Under the pieces are notes generated by a model that was given only the letters and a program-made list of their open reading frames with translations, ran no database searches and was not told the origin of the DNA. A DNA stretch of 24,962 nt from an uncultured Pseudomonadota bacterium (GTDB lineage Bacteria; Myxococcota_A; Polyangia; HGW-17): the NCBI GenBank assembly GCA_938004375.1, contig CALKWH010000198.1, forward strand, positions 1-24,962, given 5' to 3'. Of this stretch, positions 8,112 through 17,868 are shown one piece after another (position 1 is the first letter of the stretch; each line of letters starts with the position of its first letter). The translations under genes and the position numbers were made by a program.

Positions 8112-9371
8112 GTGCGCATCCTGTTGGGCATCTCCGGCGGCATCGCGGCCTACAAGACGCCGGAACTGGTCCGGCGCCTGAAGAAGGCCGGACACGAGGT
8201 GCGCGTGGCCTGCACCCGCAACGCCCTCGAACTGGTCTCCCGGGTCGCCCTAGAGACGGTCAGCGGCGAGCCGGTGCTCTGCGACACCTTCGCCCCGCGT
8301 ACCCACGCCGGCGTCGAGCACATCGACCTGGCCACGTGGGCCGAGCTCGTCCTCGTGGCGCCGGCCACCGCCAACGTGATCGCCAAGCTGGCCTGTGGCC
8401 TGGCGGACGACTTTCTCACCACCGTGATCCTGGCCTGTCCGGCCCCGCTGTGGCTGGCGCCGGGGATGAACACCCGCATGTGGGAGCACCCGGCCACCCG
8501 CGCAAACGTCGCCTGCCTCCTCGAGCGAGGTGCCCGCGTGATCGGCCCGGAGGCCGGCGAGCTCGCCTGCGGGACCACGGGGCCAGGGCGCATGACCGAA
8601 CCCGCCGTCCTCGTCGAGGCCGTTTCAGCCGCTCTCGTCGAGGCCCTGACGGACCACCTGATGGCCGCCCGGCCGCTGGCGGGGCGCACGGTGCTGGTCA
8701 CGGCAGGGGCCACCCGCGAGCACCTCGATCCGGTGCGCTTTCTGAGCAACCCCTCGACCGGGCGCATGGGCGTGGCCGTGGCGCGGGCGGCGATGGAGCT
8801 GGGCGCCAGGGTCCTCGTGGTCCACGCCCACCTCGAGGTGCCGCTGCCCCCTGGGGTCGAGGCTGTCTTCGCGTCCTCGGCCGTGGAGCTGGAGCGGGCG
8901 GTGCGTGCGCACCGCGATCGCGCCGATCTCGTCGTGATGACCGCCGCCGTCGGCGACTGGATGCCGGCTCGAGTCGCTCCCGAGAAGTTGAAGAAGGAGG
9001 CCGCCGGCGAGACCTGGACCCTCGAGCTCGTGCGCACGCCGGACATCCTCGCCGGGCTTGGCGCGGACCGGGCGCGGACAAGCGACGGGCAACCGTGGCT
9101 GGTCGGTTTCGCGGCCGAGACGGCCGGCGGTGACGCGCTGCGGCTCGCTTCCCTCGCACGGGAGAAGCTGGCCCGCAAGGGCTGCGACGCGCTGTTCGCC
9201 AATGACGTGAGTCTGCCGGGGGCGGGCTTCGCCGCGGGGACCAACCGGGGGCTCTTGGTGTTCGCCGATGGCAGGGAGCTTGCGCTGGGCCCCGGGACGA
9301 AGGATCAGGTGGCGTCGGCGCTCGTCTCCGAGGTCGCCGCTTCGTTGGGGATCACGTCCGTCCGAGAATAG
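8112..9371 (+). CDS. coaBC: Bifunctional CoaBC (phosphopantothenoylcysteine synthetase/decarboxylase)
   Basis: CoaBC joins cysteine to 4'-phosphopantothenate using CTP and decarboxylates the product, two steps of coenzyme A synthesis in the cytoplasm. The N-terminal CoaC domain (1 to about 185) has the flavoprotein start GISGGIAAYK, the catalytic His70 in GVEHIDLA, the substrate-binding PGMNTRMW (Asn120) and Cys153 in LACGTTGPGRM. The CoaB domain (about 190-419) shows VTAGATREHLDPVRF, SNPSTGRMG, AAVGDW and the PEKLKK lysines. The 419-aa length is normal for the fusion. GTG at 8112 follows an AGGGAGA ribosome site, 13 bases after the Tex-like gene, suggesting co-transcription. The last 67 bases overlap the convergent lgt gene. 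Confidence 0.96.
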   Translation: MRILLGISGGIAAYKTPELVRRLKKAGHEVRVACTRNALELVSRVALETVSGEPVLCDTFAPRTHAGVEHIDLATWAELVLVAPATANVIAKLACGLADDFLTTVILACPAPLWLAPGMNTRMWEHPATRANVACLLERGARVIGPEAGELACGTTGPGRMTEPAVLVEAVSAALVEALTDHLMAARPLAGRTVLVTAGATREHLDPVRFLSNPSTGRMGVAVARAAMELGARVLVVHAHLEVPLPPGVEAVFASSAVELERAVRAHRDRADLVVMTAAVGDWMPARVAPEKLKKEAAGETWTLELVRTPDILAGLGADRARTSDGQPWLVGFAAETAGGDALRLASLAREKLARKGCDALFANDVSLPGAGFAAGTNRGLLVFADGRELALGPGTKDQVASALVSEVAASLGITSVRE

Positions 9372-10159
9372 CGCCACAACAGGAAGAGGCCGGCGGCCAG
9401 CATGGCCAGGGAGCCGTACTGCGCCGGCGTCAGGGAGAGATAGCGGCGGTCCACCGCCCGCAGAAAGTCCATCCCGAAACGCACGGGGGCGTAGGAGACG
9501 AACACCACGCCGGTGGTGAAGCCCGGCCGCCAGCCCCAGCGCCGGTGGGTGAGGTACAGGATTCCCAGCATGATGAACGTGTAGAGGAATTCGAGCAGGC
9601 CCAGGTCGTGCCGTCCCGGGAGGCCGTGGACGTTGAGCGCCTGGTCCGGGTGGTTGACCGGCCAGCGCACCGAGAACCAGGAGTCGGTGAAGAGCCCGGG
9701 GTGGTCATGGGCGACCGAGCAGCCCAGCCGGCCCAGGATCCAGGCGTGGACGCCGCCCCACATCAGGATGTCCGTCGAGGTGAGAAAGGACAGCCGCCCG
9801 CGGACGTGGAACCACACGGCAGCCGCGAGCAGGCCCAACAGACCACCGAAGCTGGCGATACCGTCCCAGATGCGCAAGAGGATCAGCGGATCCTCGAGGA
9901 CCCGAGCCGGCTGGTAGGCCAGGATCTCGAAGAGGTGCGAGCCCACGAAGATGGCGATCACCGTCACCGTCACGAGCTCGGCGACCCGAAGGGGATCGAG
10001 GCCCAGCTCTTCCCCGCGGCGCTGGACGAACCACATGCCGGTGAAGATGGCCAGCGCGACCAGGATGCCGAACGGGTGCAGGGTGAACGGACCCCACTGC
10101 AGGGGGGCGACGTCGAGATAGGGGAAGATGGGGGCGAGCGCGGGTATGGGAAGAAGCAT
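9305..10159 (-). CDS. lgt: Lgt-like prolipoprotein diacylglyceryl transferase, divergent
   Basis: Lgt moves diacylglycerol from phosphatidylglycerol onto the lipobox cysteine of prolipoproteins in the inner membrane. The 284-aa product has about seven hydrophobic helices and the family landmarks HPFGILVALAI, WDGIASFGGLLG, GRLGC (143-147) and YAPVRFGMDFLR. Compared with E. coli Lgt, the equivalents of Arg143, Tyr235, Arg239 and Arg246 are kept, Glu243 is Asp, the His103 position reads Phe, and the GNFINGE segment is GCSVAHDHPG. It may be a divergent subfamily or a second Lgt with other substrates. The ATG start has no strong ribosome site. It lies 54 bases behind the VWA lipoprotein gene on the same strand. 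Confidence 0.85.
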   Translation of the reverse strand: MLLPIPALAPIFPYLDVAPLQWGPFTLHPFGILVALAIFTGMWFVQRRGEELGLDPLRVAELVTVTVIAIFVGSHLFEILAYQPARVLEDPLILLRIWDGIASFGGLLGLLAAAVWFHVRGRLSFLTSTDILMWGGVHAWILGRLGCSVAHDHPGLFTDSWFSVRWPVNHPDQALNVHGLPGRHDLGLLEFLYTFIMLGILYLTHRRWGWRPGFTTGVVFVSYAPVRFGMDFLRAVDRRYLSLTPAQYGSLAMLAAGLFLLWRYSRTDVIPNEAATSETSADAT

Positions 10160-10171
10160 ATGAGGAAAGAA

Positions 10172-10220
10172 TTCTGACTAGTCCGACCTGTCCGACCTGT
10201 CCGACCGCTCCGACTAGTCT
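10172..10220. repeat. 9-bp-period tandem repeat (GTCCGACCT type)
   Basis: Successive 9-mers read TTCTGACTA, GTCCGACCT, GTCCGACCT, GTCCGACCG, CTCCGACTA, with GTCT starting a sixth unit. The array fills the gap between lgt and the VWA gene and runs into the last codons of the latter. Two copies of the palindrome GACTAGTC (10176-10183 and 10212-10219) flank it. A second array of the same 9-mer occurs at 22356-22382. Confidence 0.8.
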
Positions 10221-12622
10221 GGCGGGGCGACGGACGTGACCCAGCGCGCGTACGAGATGATGACCTCGTAGGGCGGATAGTCCATGGGCTGGCCGAGCAG
10301 CACGATGCGGTTGGAGGACGCCTTGTAGTTGAAGCCGGCGGTCTTCGAGCGCGGGATGGGCTCGTAGAGGACCAGCTGCGGGTTGCCCGGATCCTTGCGC
10401 TCGATGGCGACGGCCAGGGACACCGGGATCGGGGTGTGGACGAGCACGATGGGGGAGGCGGCGCCGGCCATGTCCTCGATCATGAGCTCCATGGTGGTGG
10501 TCAGGTCGGCCTGGCACAGAGAGGCCATGAGGCCGCCGGTGCGGCTGATGACCTCCTGGTAGCCGTGGGGGGAGGTGGCGTTGCCGTTGTCGCCTTCCTG
10601 GCACTCCTGCGGGTCCGACGCCAGGATGTGCAGGCCGTAGGCGGTGACCTGGTTGTATTCGGCCCAATCAATCCAAGGCTGGACGACCGGGTCGCACAGC
10701 ACGGGATCCCAGGCCTCGTCGCTCATGTCACCCATGCAGCGGTAGATCTCGTCACAGTTGTCGTGATTCCACATGCCGTCGGAGTAGCCCTCGCAGGTGA
10801 GCATCAGGGACGTGTTCATGAGGACCGACTGGCAGCCGAACATGTCGGTGGCCATGCAGCCGCCGAAGAAGTGGCACTCGTTGGGCTCGTAGGGCGCGTC
10901 GTCGTTGCAGTAGTCGGCGCTCTGGTCGACCTCGTTGGCCACCTCGTCGGACATGAAGAACACGATGCGGGCGGCGTCGGGACGGTACTTTGTGGTGGAG
11001 TCCTGCTGGGGCGGCATGTGGCGGTCCACGGCGGTCTGCATCTGCGTCAGGCCGAACTCGGCGCCGCCGTCGGCGGTCTGGGAGCCGGCGGGGTCGCCGA
11101 TGCACTCGCGGAACTTCACGTCGTCCCCGGGCACGCCCGCGGAGAGCCATTGGTCGCCGGACTGGTTCGTCCCCGTGCAGCAGGTGCCGTCGTTGTCCTT
11201 GGTCATGTCGACCACGCACATGCGCCACGCGAGGCCCAGGGTGCCGGCCACCTGCAGGAAGGTGTTCGACGCGTTGGCCAGGCGGTCCTGGTCGTCGGAC
11301 ATGGAGCCCGAGTCGTCCACGACCCAGACGATGTCGGCCACCGGGGCGCGGTAGAGGTAACTCTCGCACTCGTTCTCGGTGGAGTCGCTCACCGAGGCGA
11401 TGCAGGCGCCCGAGCCGGCGTCGGCCACGTGGAAACTGACCTGTTCGCGGCTCTCCCAGTCGGCGTAGGTGCCCACGGCGCCCATCACCAAGGACTTGTC
11501 GGTGGCGTCGCGCTGGACCATGAAGTTCACCAGGAAGTCGTTGGCCGAGTTGGTGAACGGCGCGTTGATCGGGCTGGGGAAGTCGCCCAGGTTGCGGCCG
11601 AGCAGCATGGCGATGATGCGGTTGCGGATCACGCCGGGGTTGGTGGCGGCCGAGACGCGCATGGAGAGCGTGACGTTGACGATCTGCTCCTTGAGGGCGT
11701 GGCTCTGCATGTAGGTGCCGCCCGAGAGGGTGACGACCTCGCCCAGGGTGCGCATGCCCTCGATGATGTCCGAGGCCTCGCGGGCGAGCAGGGCGTCGGA
11801 CGGCCCGCGGGACACGACGAAGCCGGAGCTGGCGTGGGCCGCGTCGGTCATGTCGAAGCCGGCGGCGCCCTCCACCGGACCCGGGTTGGGGGGCTCCATG
11901 TGGGCGTACACGGCTTCCTGCTCGATCGCGATGTGGAACAGGTTGTTCTGGTGCCGCTGGTACTGGACCGGGCGGCGCCCGTGGCCCTGCTCGTCGGCGG
12001 CGTTGCAGATGAAGGTGCCCTCTTCGCCGTCGGGGATGCCGTCACCGTCGGTGTCGGCGGTCTTGGGGTCGGTCTCGCCGTGGAGGCACTCGGCGTTGAT
12101 ACAGATCGACAGCCGCGGATGGCAGTAGCTCTCGGGATCCCCGCAGGAGCCGGCGCAGATCAGCGCGTTCTCCTCGCAGTCGCCGAGCTTGCCGTCGCCG
12201 TTGCGGTCCTCGTCGCCGTCCATGACGCCGTCGTTGTCGGAGTCGGTGTCGATGTAGTCGGGCTGCCCGTCCCCGTTGGTGTCCTGAGGATAGGTGTTGA
12301 TGTCGGGGGTGCCCTTCTCGACGGCGTCGGGGATGCCGTCATTGTCGGAGTCCATGTCTAAATAATTAGCCATACCGTCGATGTCCGAATCCAGCAGGCA
12401 TTCGCAGCCCTCGTGCCCGTTGCTGATCCCGTCGTTGTCGTCGTCGGCCAGCGTATTGCAGTCGAAGGTCTTGTTGGTGCAGAGATCGGTGGTGTGGTTG
12501 TTGCTGGCGTTGTTCGTGTTGGAACTGTTGAAGCCCGTCTTCTTGTTGCCGTCATCGCAGGCGGCCGAGAGGAGCAGGGCGATCAGCAGAACCGGGGTGG
12601 ATCGGGTCAGAACACGGCTCAT
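10214..12622 (-). CDS. Surface lipoprotein with TSP3 calcium repeats and a von Willebrand A domain
   Basis: An 802-aa lipoprotein. ATG at 12622 is preferred over an in-frame TTG at 12640 because GGAGG lies 8 bases before it. The signal peptide ends in LSAAC with Cys22 as lipidation site; Asp follows at +2, which in E. coli favours inner-membrane retention. Residues about 50-200 contain several thrombospondin type-3-like Asp-rich repeats (DSDNDGIPD, DTDGDGIPDGEE) expected to bind Ca2+. A VWA domain starts near residue 430 with the metal-binding motif DDSGSMS (DxSxS). Many cysteines in the C-terminal half suggest disulfides and an extracytoplasmic location. It is probably an adhesion or protein-binding factor; the ligand is unknown. 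It precedes lgt on the same strand. Confidence 0.88.
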   Translation of the reverse strand: MSRVLTRSTPVLLIALLLSAACDDGNKKTGFNSSNTNNASNNHTTDLCTNKTFDCNTLADDDNDGISNGHEGCECLLDSDIDGMANYLDMDSDNDGIPDAVEKGTPDINTYPQDTNGDGQPDYIDTDSDNDGVMDGDEDRNGDGKLGDCEENALICAGSCGDPESYCHPRLSICINAECLHGETDPKTADTDGDGIPDGEEGTFICNAADEQGHGRRPVQYQRHQNNLFHIAIEQEAVYAHMEPPNPGPVEGAAGFDMTDAAHASSGFVVSRGPSDALLAREASDIIEGMRTLGEVVTLSGGTYMQSHALKEQIVNVTLSMRVSAATNPGVIRNRIIAMLLGRNLGDFPSPINAPFTNSANDFLVNFMVQRDATDKSLVMGAVGTYADWESREQVSFHVADAGSGACIASVSDSTENECESYLYRAPVADIVWVVDDSGSMSDDQDRLANASNTFLQVAGTLGLAWRMCVVDMTKDNDGTCCTGTNQSGDQWLSAGVPGDDVKFRECIGDPAGSQTADGGAEFGLTQMQTAVDRHMPPQQDSTTKYRPDAARIVFFMSDEVANEVDQSADYCNDDAPYEPNECHFFGGCMATDMFGCQSVLMNTSLMLTCEGYSDGMWNHDNCDEIYRCMGDMSDEAWDPVLCDPVVQPWIDWAEYNQVTAYGLHILASDPQECQEGDNGNATSPHGYQEVISRTGGLMASLCQADLTTTMELMIEDMAGAASPIVLVHTPIPVSLAVAIERKDPGNPQLVLYEPIPRSKTAGFNYKASSNRIVLLGQPMDYPPYEVIISYARWVTSVAPPD

Positions 12623-12663
12623 GACACATGCCTCCGGCAAGGGGGTGAACGTGAACGTGCCCT

Positions 12664-12669
12664 ACTATA
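12664..12669 (-). promoter_or_regulatory. Possible -10 element for the VWA lipoprotein gene
   Basis: On the minus strand TATAGT (5 of 6) lies about 40 bases before the gene start in an AT-rich gap between dnaK and this gene. No convincing -35 box is visible at 16-18 bases upstream, so the call is weak. Confidence 0.3.
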
Positions 12670-12726
12670 CCCAAATTTCGGTTTTGTGCATCGAAAAAAA
12701 CTGATGTTATTCGAGGAGGTGGACGG

Positions 12727-14628
<1,902 letters not shown>

Positions 14629-14701
14629 GGCTATGCCTCCGGCTGAAAAACGGCTGCTGGGACGAGGCTTTTCGGCCTGATAACGTCCTCGGCTGGGCCG
14701 G

Positions 14702-14729
14702 AAAATAAGCACGCCCCCCGCGTTGTCAA
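14702..14729 (-). promoter_or_regulatory. Probable sigma70-type promoter for dnaK
   Basis: Read on the minus strand, TTGACA (14729-14724) is followed after 16 bases by TATTTT (14707-14702), between the end of the radical SAM gene and dnaK. The start site would fall about 65 bases before the dnaK ATG. No TTAGCACTC-type CIRCE repeat is visible here. Confidence 0.5.
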
Positions 14730-14752
14730 TCGCATGGATGGAAAAAACTTGT

Positions 14753-15685
14753 TCAGGTCGGCCCGAGGCCCAGACGGTCGAGGTACATCCCGCAGTTGGA
14801 GCCCACCTCGTTCTCGGCGAGCTCGCCGATGCTCAGGATGTGCTCGTAGCCGGCGGCGGCGCATCGCTCGTGGACCCAGGGATTGTTTGCGGGGCGCTCT
14901 GCGTCCACCGCGCTGCGGATGCCGTGGCGCCCGGAGTTGCGGGTCGGGTTCACGGGGGTGATCTTCAACAGGAAGCGCTCCGGCGGGAAGTGCTCGAGGA
15001 GCCGCGCGGGTTCGAACGGGGTCCCCTCGGCCAGCGCGAAGTTCAGGGTGATCTTGCGATCCCCGGGCTCGAACCAGCGGTCGCCGTACGCGGCGATCTG
15101 CCCGAAGGACCACAACCTCGCCGGGACAAGCGCCCGGCGGGCGTCCTCGCTGGTGGCGTGCAGGCTGAACTGCAACTGGAAGCGCGGGCCGAACCCCAGG
15201 CGGCGTTTGACCTCGAGCAGCGCCTCGAAGAACCGGTCGCAGCCGGCCGGGGCGACCGTGGAGATGGAGGGATGAAACCCGGGAGCCCGGTAGCGCTCCC
15301 CGATCTGTTCGATCACGCGGATCACGTCCGGGTTGAACGCGGGGTCGCCCATGCGGGCGAACTGGACCTTCCACTTGGGGACGGGCACGACGCCGTCGGG
15401 GAAGCGCCGCAGGACCAGGTGGTCGAGCTGGGCCAGCATCTCCGCGGCGGTGACCGGGCCCCGGTACGTCCCTCCCGCGTCGCAGAACGGGCAGCGCACG
15501 GGGCAGCCGCGCAGCACGGACACGATGTTCACCCATTTGCGCTCGAGGGGCACGGGCGGCTGCACGCTCTCGACGAACTCCACACAGGCGCCGTCGGCCA
15601 GCCGCGCCACGAACACCGTGGCCAGCGCTGGCTCGGACTGCTCGTGAAGGAGCGTGAGGACGGAGGGTTGGGCGGCGGAGATCAA
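14753..15685 (-). CDS. RlmN/Cfr-like radical SAM protein
   Basis: A 310-aa radical SAM enzyme. The [4Fe-4S] motif CPVRCPFC gives Cys61, Cys65 and Cys68 (CxxxCxxC). Further features recall the RlmN/Cfr RNA methyltransferases: RMGDPAFN (111-118) for [15 protein letters not shown] (141-148), [18 protein letters not shown] (171-188), VNPTRN (245-250) and a late cysteine in GSNCGM (Cys298) at the place of the methyl-accepting Cys of RlmN (AACGQL). The N-terminal RlmN region with its own conserved cysteine motif is not recognisable and the protein is shorter than RlmN (about 350-380 aa). The substrate may be RNA but is uncertain. The TTG start at 15685 has no clear ribosome site; GTG at residue 24 is an alternative. 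Confidence 0.72.
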   Translation of the reverse strand: MISAAQPSVLTLLHEQSEPALATVFVARLADGACVEFVESVQPPVPLERKWVNIVSVLRGCPVRCPFCDAGGTYRGPVTAAEMLAQLDHLVLRRFPDGVVPVPKWKVQFARMGDPAFNPDVIRVIEQIGERYRAPGFHPSISTVAPAGCDRFFEALLEVKRRLGFGPRFQLQFSLHATSEDARRALVPARLWSFGQIAAYGDRWFEPGDRKITLNFALAEGTPFEPARLLEHFPPERFLLKITPVNPTRNSGRHGIRSAVDAERPANNPWVHERCAAAGYEHILSIGELAENEVGSNCGMYLDRLGLGPT

Positions 15686-15801
15686 CGTTCGGAGAATCTT
15701 TCGTGCGCGGGAAAATACCCCGGGTTCCGGTGTAATTTCAACCTCATTCTAGCCAAGCAACGACTTTTGATCTATACCCGACTCAACTCGGGAGTCTGCA
15801 C

Positions 15802-17694
15802 ATGAAGAGACATGTTTTATTTTTGGGTCTGCTGTTCTGCGCCAGTTGGTCGTGTTCCTTCGACACCGGTGGGCTCCCGGGACCTTCGGGTCCGGTGTGC
15901 GGCAACGGCGAGGTCGAGGAGGGGGAGCGCTGCGACGACGGAGGCACGGCCCCGGGGGACGGCTGCAGCGTGACCTGCACGGTGGAGCCGGGGTGGACCT
16001 GCGTCGGCGAGGCGCCGAGCTTTTGCGAGAGCACGTGCGGTGACGGTCGGATCGTGGGCGCGGAGGCCTGCGACGACGGCGACCTGACGCCTGGGGACGG
16101 CTGCGACGGGGTCTGCGCGGTGGAGCCGGGGTGGAGCTGCCAGGGCACGCCCTCGGTGTGCCTCACCGAGTGCGGGGACGGGCAGGTGGCCGGGGACGAG
16201 ACGTGCGACGACGGGAACCTGACGCCCGGGGACGGTTGCGACGCCGGTTGCGTCGAGGAGCCGGGGTGGAACTGCGTCGGCGACGCGCCGAGCCTGTGCG
16301 GGGCCGTGTGCGGCGACGGTCTGGTAGTGGGGGACGAGGTGTGCGACGGGACCAACCTCGACGGCGCGTCGTGCGGGACCCTGGGTTTCTATGAGGGTAC
16401 CCTCTCGTGCATGTCCGATTGCATCCATCTGGACCAGGCCAACTGCGGACGGTTCTGCGGCGACGGCATTGTCGACGCCGAATTCGGCGAGGTGTGCGAC
16501 GGCGACGCCCTGGGGGGCGCCACCTGCGCCGGGCTGGGCTTCCCGGGCGGTGCGCTGGCCTGCGACGACACCTGCCAGGCGGATCCCGCCGGGTGCCACA
16601 CCTGGCTGCAGGTGGCTGCCGGGCCCGATCACGCGTGCGCCGTGCGCTCGGACCACACGCTCTGGTGCTGGGGCGCCAACGGGGACGGCCAACTGGGGCG
16701 CGGGACCACATCCTCGTCCTCGTCGACGATGGCGCAGGTGACCGCCCTGGGAGCCGAGGTGGCCATGGCGGCACCGGGCGAGTACCACACCTGCGCGCTC
16801 AAGGTCGACGGCACGGCCTGGTGCTGGGGTCGCAACTGGAACGGCCAACTGGGCAACGATTCGACCATCGGCTCCCTGGTGCCCGTGCAGGTCAAGATCG
16901 ACGCCGATCGCCTGCTGACGGACGTGGTCTGGATCTCCGCCGGCGAGGCCCAGAACTGCGCGGTGACGGCCGCGGGCGCCGTGCTCTGCTGGGGAATGAA
17001 CTTGAACGGCCGCCTCGGCGACGGCACCTACTTCGATCGTCGCGTGGCCACGCCCGTCTCCGGGCTGGACGCCGGGTGGAGCCAGGTCCGTACGGCCCGG
17101 GGGCACACCTGCGCGCTGTCTGACACTGGGGTGCTCTCCTGCTGGGGGCGCAACTGGAGCGGCCAGTTGGGTGACGACACCTACACCGAGCGGACCACGC
17201 CTGTGGCGGTGGTGTGGCCCGTCTCTCCGGGGCCCACAGTCGTGACCTTCGCCTGCGGTGACGAGTTCACCTGTGCGGTGACGGCCGCGGGGGCCGCCTT
17301 CTGCTTCGGGGAGAACGGCAACGGCCAGTTGGGGGACGACACGACCACCGATCGTCGCACCCCCGTGCAGGTGAACGGCCACGGCGCGCAGGTGGCCGAC
17401 GTGGCGGCCGGCGCTGCCCATGCGTGTCTGATCCGTCAGGATGGCGGCCTATGGTGCTGGGGGAACAATTACTACGGTCGCCTGGGAGACGGGACGAGCA
17501 CCGAGCGGCGCGTCCCCGTGGCTGTGACGAGCTACGGAGAAGGAGTGACCGACGCGTCCTGCGGCCGGCGCTCGACCTGCGGTGTCCGGGACAGCCGACT
17601 GTCCTGCTGGGGGTACAACTACTACGGCCAGCTCGGCGACGGCACGAGCACCGATCGGTACACCCCACAGCCCGTGGTCTATCCGGGAGAGTGA
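15802..17694 (+). CDS. Lipoprotein with Cys-rich DUF4215-type repeats and an RCC1-like beta-propeller
   Basis: A 630-aa lipoprotein; the signal peptide ends in ASWSC (Cys18), with Ser at +2, so the outer membrane is likely. Residues about 33-265 contain five Cys-rich modules of the DUF4215 / myxococcus cysteine-rich type (CGDG-x(5-9)-CDDGN..PGDGC), three of the PGW.C form and two shorter CDG forms, probably disulfide-bonded. Residues about 268-628 form seven RCC1-like blades, each with CALxxDG..WCWG and N..GQLGDGT, a propeller fold used for protein binding. The start ATG follows a GGGAG site by 7 bases. It is divergent from the radical SAM gene, with a 116-base gap. No enzyme motif is present; a surface binding role is inferred. 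Confidence 0.9.
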   Translation: MKRHVLFLGLLFCASWSCSFDTGGLPGPSGPVCGNGEVEEGERCDDGGTAPGDGCSVTCTVEPGWTCVGEAPSFCESTCGDGRIVGAEACDDGDLTPGDGCDGVCAVEPGWSCQGTPSVCLTECGDGQVAGDETCDDGNLTPGDGCDAGCVEEPGWNCVGDAPSLCGAVCGDGLVVGDEVCDGTNLDGASCGTLGFYEGTLSCMSDCIHLDQANCGRFCGDGIVDAEFGEVCDGDALGGATCAGLGFPGGALACDDTCQADPAGCHTWLQVAAGPDHACAVRSDHTLWCWGANGDGQLGRGTTSSSSSTMAQVTALGAEVAMAAPGEYHTCALKVDGTAWCWGRNWNGQLGNDSTIGSLVPVQVKIDADRLLTDVVWISAGEAQNCAVTAAGAVLCWGMNLNGRLGDGTYFDRRVATPVSGLDAGWSQVRTARGHTCALSDTGVLSCWGRNWSGQLGDDTYTERTTPVAVVWPVSPGPTVVTFACGDEFTCAVTAAGAAFCFGENGNGQLGDDTTTDRRTPVQVNGHGAQVADVAAGAAHACLIRQDGGLWCWGNNYYGRLGDGTSTERRVPVAVTSYGEGVTDASCGRRSTCGVRDSRLSCWGYNYYGQLGDGTSTDRYTPQPVVYPGE

Positions 17695-17703
17695 CTAAAA
17701 CAG

Positions 17704-17732
17704 TTGACATCGGACGTCGGGGCGTGTATCGG
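17704..17732 (+). promoter_or_regulatory. Possible promoter reading into the double-hairpin element and hicB-like gene
   Basis: TTGACA (17704-17709) and TATCGG (17727-17732, 3 of 6) are 17 bases apart. The start site would fall at about 17739, so the tandem hairpins at 17735-17838 would lie almost entirely in the 5' leader of the hicB-like mRNA. Confidence 0.4.
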
Positions 17733-17734
17733 CG

Positions 17735-17838
17735 GTAGAAACCCTGACGGGTTTCTCCGGAGTTCGCTGGGCGAACTCCATGTATTTAGTGTAGAAACCC
17801 CGCTGGGGTTTCTCCGGAGTTCGCTGGGCGAACTCCAT
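17735..17838. repeat. Tandem two-hairpin element, two copies, 56-bp period
   Basis: Copy 1 is 17735-17781 and copy 2 is 17791-17838, separated by GTATTTAGT. Each copy has two adjacent hairpins. The first is AGAAACCC-TGAC-GGGTTTCT (17737-17756), and in copy 2 AGAAACCCC-GCT-GGGGTTTCT (17793-17813). The second is GGAGTTCGC-TGG-GCGAACTCC (17759-17779 and 17816-17836), identical in both. The first hairpin differs between copies by a compensated C-G pair gained at the loop, while both stems stay perfect. It could be a REP-like intergenic repeat, a structured leader, or a terminator pair without T-tracts. Together with its flanks it fills the 174-base gap 17695-17868. Confidence 0.9.
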
Positions 17839-17868
17839 CCTTCAAACCGAACCCTCGTGAGGTTTTTC

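Noticed and set aside
6353..8143. 596-codon minus-strand open frame opposite the Tex-like gene
   Set aside because: His/Gly/Glu-rich shadow without domains, while the plus strand encodes a clear S1 domain.
10436..12361. 641-codon plus-strand open frame opposite the VWA lipoprotein gene
   Set aside because: Val/Gly/His-rich shadow; the minus strand has the signal peptide, lipobox and VWA motifs.
14629..14712. 28-codon N-terminal extension of dnaK
   Set aside because: No ribosome site for it. GGAGG sits directly before the conserved [10 protein letters not shown] start, and the extension would overlap the promoter.
14629..14752. CIRCE heat-shock operator before dnaK
   Set aside because: No TTAGCACTC-N9-GAGTGCTAA-like inverted repeat is present.
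15776..15794. RNA-thermometer-like pairing (CCCGA with TCGGG) near the ribosome site of the RCC1 gene
   Set aside because: Only 5 bp and with competing alternatives; not enough to support a regulatory element.
15817..17421. 534-codon minus-strand open frame opposite the RCC1 lipoprotein gene
   Set aside because: Shadow frame with no domain; the plus strand has ordered Cys-rich and RCC1 repeats.
17735..17838. CRISPR array
   Set aside because: Only two copies, the repeat is a double hairpin of about 47 bases, the spacer is 9 bases, and no cas gene is present.
17704..17868. Upstream extension of the hicB-like reading frame across the hairpin repeats
   Set aside because: The extension only translates the two repeat copies (repeated GFLRSSLGELH). 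A ribosome site and ATG at 17869 give a normal HicB-like N-terminus.
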